The notes under the pieces were generated by a model. The model did not search any database. It was not told the origin of the DNA and saw only the letters and a program-made list of their open reading frames with translations. Below, piece after piece: positions 1 through 10,815 of a stretch of DNA of 64,000 nucleotides. Both the position numbers and the translations under genes were made by a program. Source of the DNA: Chinchilla lanigera (lineage: Eukaryota > Chordata > Mammalia > Rodentia > Chinchillidae); the NCBI RefSeq assembly GCF_000276665.1, contig NW_004955465.1, positions 397,814 to 461,813 of the forward strand, read 5' to 3'. How positions within the stretch are numbered: position 1 is the first letter of the stretch; each line of letters starts with the position of its first letter.

Positions 1-1637
1 GCCCCTGGGGCTGCCTGTACTCAGCAGATTTCACTAGCAACTAGGAACTCTGCCTGGAGGCTGATCTGTCACCAAAGAAAAAGTGAAGAAATTTTTGAAG
101 AATGGTTCAGTTTAAGAAGGGCAATTGAGACCTCATCCAACTTAGGGCCAAGTCCCCCATGAATGTTTTGGTTCTCTTGGAAGCCGGCTTCTACTACTGT
201 TTATCCAGCATGGGGAGGTGCTTTGAATGGATGTCTTTGCTGACTCGGATCCCCTTGCTGTGTGAATAGGGTGATTAAAAAACAATGAAGCTATTACATA
301 AGGAGCAAAGCTGGCTGGAGCCAACAAATCTCCTACTCTAGGTTTACAGAGCTATAATTATGCAAAGTTTTAAAACACAATGATATCTGCTGAAAGAGAA
401 CATCTGGGAGAGAACCAAGCTGTCCCCATTAGAGGAACCATGCCTATCTCTTGATTGGAGGACTCCACCTTATTGGGGTGGCAATTTTCAAAGATGTCAC
501 TGAAGTGAACAAATGTGCTGAAAGGTTTAAACAGAACAAACGTGCAGGGGTGGGGGACCGGATCAAGAGGAAAGATCTGTTTTATAAGATCAACTACAAA
601 TTGGCTGCAGAAAGCATTCCAGGCTGCTGTTAGGAACGCTAATCAAGAGAAATAAATGCTTTATGGGTTTTTTTTTTCCCATATGAAAATAAAAGCTTTT
701 AACAATTACCATTGCATTTCCAAGCAAACTCTTAACCTCCAGGAGACCCTGTGTGAAACAGTTGGGTGGGATGAGGTGGCCTAGGAGAGAGGTCCAAGGG
801 GCTCAGGGTTCCATGAGCGCTGAGTGAACCATAAAGATTAGGGGAAATCAGCTGTCAGGGAGATCAGAGCCTTTCTTCTATAAATAGATTTGGCTCTGAT
901 AGTAATGTTGGACTATGCTTTGAGAATGATGGTTACAGAATGTTCTTTTCCATAAAGGTCCTAAAACAAAGCATGGTCCCAATATTTAGGGCCCCTGGGT
1001 GCTCTTTCAAGATCTACAACCTAAATAAAGAGTTTACTCCACCTGTCATGTTGGGGCAGTTCTTCCATGTAAACAACTACTCATAAAAGACTAGTTCTAT
1101 GGACAATAGCAGAACAGATGGAAAGGCATCTTAGCTTCATTAGGAGAATGTTTTAATGGAGTGCGTTTCCTTGGAGGGAGGGAAGGGGGCTGTGGGGGAT
1201 TGTTCTATCCACAACTGCTCCTCCCCATCTGTTTGTGGGGCATTGCATGCAGCATCCCAGAGGAGGTGGCAAGGGTCAGAAGGGAGAAGCCTGAAATGAT
1301 CTGAGAGTGCACGGACTACAGAGCAGAGCCAACAATAGGGGAAATCAGGGAGGGGGAACTTTTCCAAATTTTCTCCAGCTGCCCTCTCTGGTCTTTGTCA
1401 AACTCCCTGCTTCTGTGAGTCCCTTCCTTACCATCAGTCTCCTGCTTGTTCCTCTTCTGCTTTGCCTTCCACTTATGGATCCCAAAATCTACAGGACAAA
1501 AACAAGCTAGCTTTCCCTTCTCTAAGAGGTGAAAAGTTTAAATCAATGGGTTAGGTTTCCCATAGGTATTTGCATCAAAATTGCTGTAAAAGCAATGTTA
1601 CAGTAGCATAAAAAAGGACTATAGCTCTTTAAAAAAA
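1..1637. other. Unique non-coding sequence
   Basis: I recognise no repeat family, gene or RNA here. Short open frames exist on both strands but carry no recognisable domain and are bounded by random stops. Base composition is ordinary for mammalian intergenic or intronic DNA. A conserved non-coding element cannot be excluded without a cross-species alignment. Confidence 0.5.
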
Positions 1638-1750
1638 TTTTTTTTGAGACAAGTTCTCTCTAAGTTGCCCAGGCTGGGCTAGAACATGTAATGCTCTTGC
1701 CTCAGTCTCCCACTGTGGTGGGATTACAGGCATGCACCACCACGCCTGAT
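1638..1750 (-). mobile_element. B1/7SL-type SINE arm
   Basis: Read on the minus strand this begins with the 7SL-derived start (caggcgtggtggtgcatgcc), then gtaatccca, gaggcaagag and a cagcctgggcaac block, and ends in an A-rich tail seen here as a T run. The 29-bp duplication of typical B1 is absent, so it resembles the left arm of a B1-dID dimer. The copy is diverged. Confidence 0.75.
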
Positions 1751-1937
1751 TCTGATTGGCACTTGAGCCAGCCCTGAGCCTGTCTTCTGAGCTTCCACCT
1801 GCCTTGTCTATTTTGCTGTGTTAGATAGTTGTCTATTCCTCAGTTTTACCTTTAAAGGGAATACCCGTACCACCATCAGTATGTGTGTTACTCTGTCTAT
1901 GAAAGGTCTCACCAGAAATCTTGGGCTTAACACATAG

Positions 1938-2399
1938 TGTTACAGACTGAATTGTGTCCTCTGCCTCAGGTTCATATGTTGAAGGCTCAACATGTAATGG
2001 AACTGTATTGGAGATAAGAATGTTCAAGAGGTGATTAAGGTTAAGTGAGATCTTAAGGGTTGGGCTCTGATCCTATAGGACTGTCTGTATAATAAGAAAA
2101 AACACCAGATCTTCTCCCTCTCCCTCTCTCCCTCCTTGTCTCTCTCTTTCCCTCTGTCCCTCTCTCTTCCTTTCCACTCCCTCCTGCCCTCCCTCTGTAT
2201 TTTTCATGTTCTCATGTTCTCAGAAGAAAGATCACAAGAAGACACAGAGAGAAGGCAATCACTTGCAAACTAAGGAGAGAGAAGAAACCAAATCTACTGA
2301 TGCATTGACCTTGATCAGCCTTCAGAACCATGAGACAATCAATTCCTGTTGTCTAAGCCACAGGTAGTCTCCTGTGGCAGCTTCTTAGCTGACTAATAT
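1938..2399 (+). mobile_element. MaLR solo LTR, MLT1-like
   Basis: The order of landmarks matches MaLR LTRs: a tgttacagactgaattgtg start, ttcatatgttgaa, aagaggtgattaaggtt, cctataggactg, an 'accttgatc... cagaaccatgaga' block, ttcctgttgtctaagccac and a terminal gactaata. It carries an expanded CT-rich stretch at 2112-2202. It is a non-coding solo LTR on the plus strand. Confidence 0.8.
2112..2202. repeat. CT-rich low-complexity tract
   Basis: Pyrimidine-rich sequence of ccctct-like units, almost free of A and G. It lies inside the MLT1-like LTR and looks like a local expansion of a short CT stretch. Confidence 0.85.
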
Positions 2400-2493
2400 A
2401 GGATATGGGTGTCAAGGCAAGAAGGAGAAGACAAGTCCTTGACATCCAGGAGTTAACCTGGCACTTAGAGTCTCCTTCCATGGTCTTCTCTTA

Positions 2494-2611
2494 GGGCTGG
2501 GGATGTACCTCAGTGGCAAAGCACTTGCCTAGCATGTGTGAGGCTCTGGGTTTAATCCTCAGCCCCTCAAAAACAGTAAAACAAAACAGCAAAAAACAAA
2601 AAACAAAACAA
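2494..2611 (+). mobile_element. ID-like tRNA-derived SINE
   Basis: Starts gggctggggatgtacctcag, a tRNA-Ala-like A-box region, followed by a gcttgcctagc anticodon-arm-like stretch and a degenerate B box (gggtttaatcc), then an A-rich tail of caaaac units. No functional tRNA fold is preserved at the 3' end, so it is a SINE and not a tRNA gene. Confidence 0.85.
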
Positions 2612-3385
2612 ATCACCATGGTGTTATCCTGCTGAGTAGGAACAGTTCTACAGAAGGGCATGGTAGACCATGATGGAGCAGAACAGGAGCTGGACCACCC
2701 CCAATAATGTCTACACAGAAACAAATCCATGAAGACTGTCCAAATCACAAAAATGATGGAGCATCTTCCAGTCCTGGAAAATAAGGACAACTGCTACTTC
2801 TTGCTAGTTTTACCTGTAGCCTTGCTCTAGTCTTTCCTTTTTTGGGGGGGGGAGAATTATTCATAGAATTGCTCTCACTTCCTGACAGCAACCAGCACAG
2901 AGCAAGACTCAGTTCCTTTAATCCTGCCTCCAAAACACCTATCATCATCCCAAATCCTATGATGAGCCTGCTCTAAGGCCTTACTGAGCAGCCACATGGC
3001 TCCTGAGAGGATCAAACCCACCTTGATGTGCTGTGTGTTCCTGTTGGAAATTGCTGGAGGGCACTGGCAAAAGTGTGGGCATTGTTTTACTTTTAATGAG
3101 TACTTACCAGTGTTTATCAAAGAAGCCCATCAATTTATGTTGCTTTTAAAAATTTCAGCAGAACCTGGCCATGAATTTAAATGTTAGGAATCTTTTCAAA
3201 TAATTTGACAGTGTAAAATATACCTATTCTAAATCTGTATGTTTTATTATTAGTTTGTAGACTAAACCAACTTCCCATGTATTTTTCTATTTATGGATTT
3301 CCTTGTCTATCATAAGGCTGGTATTCAATTACAGAAAAACAATTTTTATCTCCTCCTAAAGGAGTTTGAAGGGTTACCTGGAGTT
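2612..3385. other. Unique non-coding sequence
   Basis: No recognised repeat or gene. It includes a G run near 2845. Overlapping short frames on both strands have no domain signal. Confidence 0.45.
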
Positions 3386-3401
3386 AAGAAAGATATTTAA
3401 G

Positions 3402-3480
3402 TGCTGGGGATGTAGCTCAGTGGCACAGTGCCTGCCTGGCAAGTGCAAGGTCCTGAGTTTGATTCCCGGTACTCCCCCAA
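3402..3480 (+). mobile_element. ID-like SINE with clear target-site duplication
   Basis: The body runs tgctggggatgtagctcag, then gcctgcctggcaagtgcaagg, then the B-box-like gagtttgattcccgg and a short tail. The flanks repeat aagaaagatattt (3386-3398 and 3481-3493), the duplication expected from L1-machinery insertion. Confidence 0.9.
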
Positions 3481-4039
3481 AAGAAAGATATTTGAAGGGC
3501 TGAGATAGTATAATTGTTTTTCATTCCTACTTCTGAAGTAACACTTGTGACCTGAGAGTTAGAGTCCTCAGGAAAGTTATAGTGTTATTGTGCATATATG
3601 GACACACACACACACTCACACAGACACACCAAACTAAGGAGGAAGTACTCATGTCAATTATTGAGCTAATTCCTGTAGCTTGTATGTGGTCATAGCTGGT
3701 ATATATAACTAGATTCTTCTACTTCCCACTCTGTACTTCTTTTGCCTTGAGCAAGCAACCCAGTTGGTCATGGTTCTTTACCTCATGGAATGATACAAAC
3801 CTTTATTTCTGAAAGGTCTGAGCAATTATTAGTCCTGCCTGCTTTGGACTATTATAGTTTTACACTGACCTAAATCACAGGGCCTGGTAATACTAAGAGG
3901 CACCCTACAGAATCTCTTGCACTACAGACACACTCTTCTTACCTATATAATAGACTAGTTGTCCAATTGCCTTTGGTAGTTAACTTTAATCACTGAAGCC
4001 AGCACAGGAACTCCTTTGCCGGCAAATGCATTTATAGCA

Positions 4040-4336
4040 GAATGGGTTATTGGTGGTTGGGGCTTAGTTGGAGGTAGTAGGTCATAGAGGAGTGTCTTTG
4101 AGGACTATCTCTGGTCCCTGCTTCCTTCCCCCTCTGCACTCTTCTTCTGTGCTCTGATTCCCACCCACCATAAATTTAGCAGCTTTGCTCCACCATGCCC
4201 TTTTGCCATGATATCTTGGAACCAGCTGACCATGGACTGAAACTTCTCAAACTATGAGCTAACACAAAACTCTCCTTCTTTGAGTTGTGAGTATCAGGTA
4301 TTTTTTCCCAGTAGTTGGAAAGCTGAACAAATACAC
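4040..4336 (+). mobile_element. MaLR LTR, MTD-like, 5' truncated
   Basis: Contains ggaggtagtaggtca, a ctctgcactctt region, gccatgatatcttgg, 'gaccatggactgaaacttctc', tatgagc and a terminal 'gctgaacaaatacaca', the landmarks of rodent MT-type LTRs. It lies between two parts of the ERVL interior and so inserted into it. Confidence 0.75.
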
Positions 4337-4499
4337 AGCCTCCTGAAGAGAACCTTGCTATAGCTGTGTAAAATATTACTACCTAGCTAGGGTTGTGACT
4401 GTGTCTTCAAAGGCCATTCTACCACTCTATGAAGAAAACTACCTCAGGATGGCTGGGAGCATGATAAGACCTAGTGACTTCAGTGAGCATGTACCCACT

Positions 4500-4830
4500 G
4501 CCACACTTCATTTACTGTAGAGTTCCTCCATCAGGAGCAATGCTGTGTGGAACACTGTGATGACGGATAAGACATTCTGTAAGTTCATGGATGGTAGTTT
4601 TGGCAGAAGTGTCACAAGCAGAGAAGGAGAACTCATACTCAGAGTAAGTGTATATTCCAGTAAAGACAAAATATTGCCCCTTCTATAGTGGAAGTAGTCC
4701 AGTGTAATCAATGTACTACCTGACAGTTGGTTGATCACCCCAAGGAATAGTACATATTGAGGGGTTAGGGTGATCTCTACTGCTGAACACAAATAACATG
4801 ACTTATTTTTGGCCATTTGAGAGAGGTTGA
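4500..4830 (-). pseudogene. ERVL integrase core fragment
   Basis: Translated on the minus strand across a frame change, the region gives an integrase-core-like stretch that includes KTTIHELTECLIRHH. The position that should carry the second catalytic aspartate sits in the sequence APDGGT, where a serine-to-proline change precedes the aspartate. The known role of the intact family domain is joining viral DNA ends to host DNA. Here the frame is broken and the copy cannot be functional. Confidence 0.7.
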
Positions 4831-6219
4831 GCCATATATTTCTTCCCCAAATTTCCTTGTGACTGATTTTCTGGTCACCTCCAAGTCCTTGATCACCCAG
4901 CCAAATTATTTACCAAAAGCTATGAATCAGTATATAATTGTATGTCTAGCCATCTCTCTCCAAGCAAACTGAACAATTGCAGTGCTCAAAACTCTGCTGC
5001 TGAGAGAAGTTCCCTTCATCTCTGTCCTCCAGGGATGTCCCAGAAAAGGGTTATAGTGCTACAGTGGTGATTTCTAGGTGGTATCTACAGATCATGTAGA
5101 ACCACCGCTAGATCAGCCCAATTTTTCTCTTCCTTTGTCCCCGGATCAGAAGGAACTCCCCATGAAGCCATAAATATAGGTTGGGAGAGAAAAGGTAGAA
5201 CATAGCAGGATTGAGCACCATGGGGATTTGGGCCTCTTCTTCATGTAATGTATTTATTTATGCCCTCAGTCTCAATCATGTATCTACTATTTCTATTTGA
5301 AGATAGAGGGCTGCTGTATAGAGAGCCCTTCCCAGTGCTCCTCACTGCCTAAGAAGTTTATATTTATAAGTCCATGAAAACTTATTGGAATTCTAGCGAG
5401 TTAATTCCAATCTACCACTTCGAGTGCAACCCATGGCGAGAATAAAGACACTAAGGCATATTTGTAGTTACAGGGAGCCAAGGGGTCCTAAGTCCAGCCT
5501 TGATGACGGTCATTCAGAGCAAAGGCCTCAACCCAAGGCTGAACCCAGGTTTCATTCATCCATGAAGAAAGGAGTGGCTTGAGGATGAGTGACTGTGAGA
5601 ACCATGGGAAGTAGGTGAGTGCCATGAGCTGGGGTAGGTAGGAGGCCTGAAATCACCTCTGCAAATGCAGAGAGAAGGATATGCAGAAAGAGTAACCTGT
5701 ATATCACAATTGAGATAGTATCTCATGTTTTAGGTTCAGTGTTTCAGCTCTGATGTGTGATGTTTGGAGCCCCAGGAAGTCAAAGCCTCTATTCCCAAGG
5801 CTCCATCCCAGCCGACAGTGCGGAGCATTGACTCACATATCCTGCCTCATCCAGGCTCACTTGTGGGAACAGTGGGAGGGGGCGGTCTGGGGCAACACGC
5901 CTGCCATCTCTAAAGATTGCCAACAGCACCTCGGCTAGACAGATACGCATTGCTTAAAGCCAATGGAAGGGATAAGGAAAAATCCTAGCCAGATCTGTAC
6001 ATATCAATCTGTGCAAACAGGGTCAGGCTCAGCCAAAGTGGAGGCAATTTGTAACGCAGGTGGTCCTCCACACTGCTGCACATGCCCAAGTTCATGGTTT
6101 GGTGGCTCAGACAACACCCAATTCATGATGAGTAGCTCCGGTTGCAGAGTAACTTGGTGGACCATAGTTAAGTACCTAGTTTTTGCTAAGGACCAGTAAC
6201 AAGCCAAGAACTGTTTCTC

Positions 6220-7091
6220 TTTTTTTATTTTAAAAAGAAAAAAAATAAAAATAACAATAAAACAAAGCTTCAAAATAGGTTAGTAGGAGAGTAATTAACA
6301 CATTGCATATTGTTGTCTTCATAATAGTTATTCAGAGCACAAGATATTGGCATGATATTGGTCATTTGAGAGATGCAAATTAAAACAATACTGAAATTCC
6401 ATCTCACTCCAGAAAGAATGACTATCATCAAGAAATCAATTGATAACAAATGCTGGTGAGGCTCTGGGGCTCTGGGGAAAAAGGAGTCCTTCTCCACTGT
6501 TAGTGGGAGTGTAGACTGGTTCAAACACTGGAAATTAGTGTGGAAATTCCTTTAAAAACTAGGATGAGAGGTCCCATTCAACCCAGCTATTCCCCTTCTG
6601 GGTATCTTCATGGAAGAATTAAAAGCGTCATACCAGAGATATATGTGCACCCATGTTTATAGCAGCATAATTTGTCATAGCTAAATCTTGGAAACAACAC
6701 AAATGCCCATCAATTGACGAATGGATAAAAAAGAGTTTTTTATATAATGAAGTACCACTCAGCCATAAAGAAGGATAAACTGGAGACTTTTATAGGTAAA
6801 TGGATACAATTTGAGACCATATTCATAAGTGAAATAAATCAGACCCATATGTGAAACTGAACGTTTCACTAGTGTCAGAAACTGAATGAGTAAATAAGAT
6901 CAAAATGTACAATAGATATTGTGAATTGGGAAGAAACTGTTCAAAAGAAAAGACCAACTGTAATGGAGAAAGGGGAAAGGAAGAAAGGGAAAAAGAAAAA
7001 TATATATTTATACACAAGACAGTTAAGATAGTTATATAACTAGCTTATTAGTTCATTGAAAAGAAAGGTTTATACTAATATTGTTTGGACC
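6220..7091 (+). mobile_element. 5'-truncated L1, ORF2 3' end and 3' UTR
   Basis: From 6370 the sequence matches the conserved C-terminal part of L1 ORF2: gatgcaaattaaaacaat, then the block with cccagctattccccttctgg, gcccatcaattgacgaatgg and taccactcagccataaagaa. A purine-rich 3' UTR stretch follows at 6960-7005. The element splits the ERVL interior, and the flanks agaactgtttctc (6207-6219) and agagctgtttctc (7092-7104) look like a 13-bp target-site duplication with one mismatch. Confidence 0.85.
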
Positions 7092-7104
7092 AGAGCTGTT
7101 TCTC

Positions 7105-7935
7105 AAAGGGAAAATTATTAGCTGTGGACATACCTCTTTCTTGGTTATAAGGGGTTATAAGAGTGGCCAAACACAACTACTTTTTTTTCTTACCCTAGAA
7201 AGGATGTATCAGAATGCCCACACACTGCCGGATTGCTAGATACATCACTGAAGCAGGAGTCTCCTGGATTTTTATCAGATTTATTTCTCATCCACTGACA
7301 TACAAATATCTTAGTAGTATGTCTAAAGTAGTCATTAACTCTTGCACACTAAGTCCTATAAAAATAATGTCATTGATGAAATAGACCAACATGATATCTT
7401 TTGGAGGGGAAAGTTAGCTGAGACCCTCAGGAGCTAGCTTACAACATAGAGCAGAGAGCTAATGTACCTCTGACACAGGGTAGTGAAAGTGTATTGCTGG
7501 CCTTGTCAGCAGGAAGCAAACTGCCTCTGGTGGTCCTTAATGAAAGACATGAAGAAAAGGGCATTTTCCAGTTCAATAGCTGTGTATCAAGTGCCAGGGG
7601 ATGTGTTAATTTGCTCATGTAATGAAACTGTATCTGGTTTAAAAATTGCAGTTAAAGTTATGGCCTGGTTGCTTCTGACAATTCACTGTTGTTTTCCAAG
7701 ATTCAGTTGTCTTCCACATGGACGGCACAGGCGCTCTGAGTGGGTGTGTGTGGGGAATCATCATCTGCGCATTTTTTTCAAGTCCATGATGGTGGCACTT
7801 ATCTCTGCAATACATCTAGACATGCAGAGTTGCTTTGGCTTACTAATTTCCTAGGTAGGGGATGTTCTAGTGGCTTCCTCTTGACCTTTCCCACCATTTT
7901 AGCCCTCATTCTGCCAATTAAGGAACCATTGTGGG
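7105..7935 (-). pseudogene. ERVL reverse transcriptase fragment, dead active site
   Basis: This is the fingers-palm part of an ERVL reverse transcriptase read on the minus strand. At 7366-7390 the minus-strand peptide around the catalytic box reads VYFIND, so the first of the two catalytic aspartates of the family's [YF]-x-DD box is replaced by asparagine. In-frame stops occur throughout. The 123-residue open frame on the opposite strand at 7483-7854 is only its antisense shadow. Confidence 0.7.
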
Positions 7936-8424
7936 AACCAGGCATGGTGGCACATGCCCCTAATCCCAGCACTTGGGAGGCTGAGACAGGAGGATCACTG
8001 TGAGTTGGAGGCTAGCCTGGGCTACAAAATGAGTTCAAGGCCAGCCTGAACTGCATATGAAACCCTGTCTCAAAAAAAGACCAAAAAAAAAAAAGTCACT
8101 GTGAATGTAACTTAGTGCAAAAGCCTGAGTTCAATCCACAGTATTACAAATAAATTCATGTATTTTTTTTAAAAAATCTAAAAAGAAATGGTGATGTAGC
8201 TCATTGCAAAGGCCCTGGGTTCAGTCCCTAGAACTGCAAACACAATAAAACAAAAAAATCAAAAGGAAAACTAAAAGCAAAATATTTCAGAGGAATATTG
8301 ACAAATGTTAGATTTATATTAGAAAAAGGCTTCCACTGTCAATGTGTTTAAGTCAATGAGTTCAAGGCCAGCCTGCACTACATAGCGAGACCCTGTTCCA
8401 AACCCCCCACACACACACACAAAA
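7936..8424 (+). mobile_element. Composite B1 retroposon carrying transduced flank
   Basis: In order: a full B1 with the 29-bp duplication (7936-8083), an A-rich joint, a dID right arm (about 8093-8143), a degenerate ID-like piece (about 8180-8245), about 110 bp of non-SINE sequence to 8356, then the 3' half of a B1 (8357-8405) and a CA/A tail. The whole unit is flanked by a 16-bp duplication (7920-7935 and 8425-8440; 13 of 16 match by eye). The stretch 8090-8356 is highly similar to 40313-40578. It lies inside the ERVL fossil. Confidence 0.8.
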
Positions 8425-8941
8425 AAGGAACCAGTGCAGGTTTTCTACCAGCTACTGAGTATTTCTACTTCAACTATACATTCCAGAACTGGGAACCCAA
8501 TCACAGGATGGATTCAGAGATTCACTGGGCCACTGTGAGACAAGGCTGACCTGAAATACCATTGATCAGCTTACCTCTATAAGCCTTTATTCTGACTGGT
8601 GAACCACAATAACAACCTAGGTCTCCTGGACTGAGTCAGTTCAGAACCAGGGTCCAGTAGCACCCAAAAGATCTGGCCATTTCCTTTTTCTCAATGAGTA
8701 TTTACCATATGAAAGGCTGTATGTCCCTTTGGGGACAACTGAGAGATAGATTAACAGTATAAATCTTTGGCAGTATACCAGGGTTCTTCCTCAAAGGGAC
8801 CCATCCTCCACCATTCAAGGAGCTGGGGTCTATAAGCAGGTGCAAGTCTGGGAATTGCTTGAGGGGCCAGGACCCCTTCTTTTATAATGAAAGCTAGACT
8901 TTTTCAGCTGGAATTTTTCTGCTTATATGGATCAAGTAAGA

Positions 8942-9366
8942 TGCTATGGTTGAGTACTGTTTGTCCCCTAGAGGTTCATGTGTTGGAAGCTTGGTCCCCA
9001 GTGTGACAATGTAATAGTGATGGAATCTTTTAAGAGGCAAAGCTTAGTGAGAAATCATAGGAAGGGTGTCCTTAGAAGGGATTAATATAGTTCTTGTGGG
9101 ACTCCAGTGCATTCTTGTGAGAGTATTATTAAAATAGAACAAGCTTGACCCCTGAGTTGCTTTCTGGCTCCCTTTCTCACCATGGGAGCTTTTCTTGCAT
9201 GTGCTCCTTCTATTGTGATTCCATCCAAGAGGAGACCCTCACTAGAGCCAGACATATGCTGATGCCAGGCTCTTGGATCTCCAGAACTGTGAGTTAAATA
9301 AACCTCTTCTTTATAAAGCACTTAGCCACAGGTATATCATTATAGTGACAGAAAATGGGCCAGTAC
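8942..9366 (+). mobile_element. MaLR LTR, MT/MST-like
   Basis: Landmarks are a tgctatggttgagtact start, gttcatgtgttggaag, accatgggagc, 'tctccagaactgtgagttaaataaac', cttctttataaagcac and a terminal gaaaatgggccagtac. ERVL interior continues on both sides, so this LTR inserted into the provirus. Confidence 0.8.
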
Positions 9367-10596
9367 GGTAGGCTTCTTTTCTACATATTTCACTTCTTGG
9401 AAAACCATCATCAACTAGTTAGTACAATAAGTCTGTGAGAGTCAGGCTAGTCTGATTGCCCCTTTGATTTTGTTGTCCTTTAGGACAACGACATCTATCT
9501 CACCTTTGGTAAATGAGGGCTATCACTTGGACCCTTTCCTGCTACCCCAAAATTTCACCTAAATACAATCCCTTCTATTGCATTTAGTATTCCCAACTCA
9601 GTGAGCACAGTTCTCACTCTAATCCCATGCTTTCAGAGATCACAGAGCTTTTTATAGCTGTGCACAAGTTTATTTCTCACATTGTGATAAAAATTATGTC
9701 CTCTAGACCTTCCCATGGTAGATGTCCAGGTCCTAAAGTGTAATCCTTCTCATGTTCCAGTTTCTCTTAGCCTTTAAATCTCTTCCTCCACAGTAAGCCT
9801 AGAATTTCTAACTCATTCACTATTGGATATGTTTTGGTCCATGTTTCTGCCAACCAAAGAAATTCTTAGAGCCCTTTCCAACTTCACATGCCATGGAATC
9901 TCTGTTTATGAGCCCATATCAATAAATTCCATCCAATTCAACTTGATTTTTCTTCCACCATTACCCCAAACATGCTCTCCTGCTTTCTATATAGATAAAT
10001 CAGGAAATTCAGTAGTTCTTTTAGAGTGTAGCACATGGGCCCAATCTGGTGTGCCTGGAGGCCAGGCCCAATCGATCATTGATTGAGTCTTTCCCAGTCA
10101 ATGCCCTCACTTTGACAGTGGATATTCTTCCATGCTGGGACTCCAATTTGTGTCATGACTCAGATGAGGTATGGGGTTTGATTTTCAGCAATCTCAGCTC
10201 TGTGGCAACAGGAGATTCTTGAGGGCACTTATACAAGATTTTGACTCATTTATGTGGTACTTAAGCTGGTAATTTGAATCCCTGAGTCCATTCTTTTCTC
10301 TCCCCACTCTGCCCATAAAAGAGCCAAAGTCATTATATTCATTAGTTTACAAAAAAATTCAAAAGTGTCATATACACAGTCATCTAGATTGTTGTTTCTT
10401 ACAAGTGGTCAGTTATGAGTATTTGATAATAATATTTTATAATCTCTATTGCCAGATCACACCATGGACTAGGAGTGTTCTTTTTACTACTAAAAATGAA
10501 GCCTTTCAAATTATCTTTAAGTCTAATCACAGCGGAGAACCAACTCCAGAAACCCCAGAACCAATCCAGAAGACTCAATATTCTGCTCCTGTAGGT

Positions 10597-10676
10597 CAGT
10601 GGTGGCGAACCTATGGCACACGTGCCACAGTGGGCTGTTTGTAACATTGAAGGCTCTAAAAGGTTTGCCATCATTG
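10597..10676. mobile_element. Small hAT element (MITE), copy 1
   Basis: An 80-bp unit with inverted ends: cagtggtggcgaacctatgg at the left, and a right end whose reverse complement is caatgatggcaaaccttt. Both 8-bp flanks have TA at positions 4-5 (ctgtaggt and tgctaaga), the pattern of Buster-type hAT targets, but the flanks otherwise match poorly. There is no coding capacity. Confidence 0.7.
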
Positions 10677-10689
10677 TGCTAAGACCACA

Positions 10690-10815
10690 CTCAGAACTAG
10701 TACCGTTGCATAATATTGTGAATGCCACCTAATGCACAGACTTAAAAATGGTTAAAATGTGTATTTTATATAATGTATATTTTACCATAGTTTTAGAAAT
10801 ATACAGCAATAACAA
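10690..10815 (+). mobile_element. L1M 3' end fragment
   Basis: Contains gtgaatgccacctaatgcac, acttaaaaatggttaaaatg and gtatattttaccatag, the typical tail of old mammalian L1M elements. The piece is short and diverged. Confidence 0.7.

Larger units (their letters stand above)
3640..10250 (-). mobile_element. Decayed ERVL provirus interior (gag-pol), no LTRs seen
   Basis: On the minus strand the sequence follows the order of an ERVL interior: a gag-side part at about 9367-10250, protease and reverse transcriptase at 7105-7935 and 8441-8941, an RNase H and connecting part at about 5000-6219, an integrase core near 4500-4830, and a 3' part down to about 3640. Recognition rests on recalled ERVL sequence plus integrase-like and RT-like peptide stretches. 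All reading frames are broken by stops and frameshifts. It is interrupted by MaLR LTRs (4040-4336, 8942-9366), an L1 piece (6220-7091) and a composite B1 retroposon (7936-8424). I saw no flanking MLT2-type LTR. It is an inert fossil. Confidence 0.8.

Noticed and set aside
451..633. 60-residue frame that could be a small exon
   Set aside because: No homology recognised, no clear splice sites framing it, and short frames of this size are expected by chance.
7483..7854. 123-residue plus-strand open frame
   Set aside because: It is antisense to the ERVL reverse transcriptase remnant and has no domain of its own.
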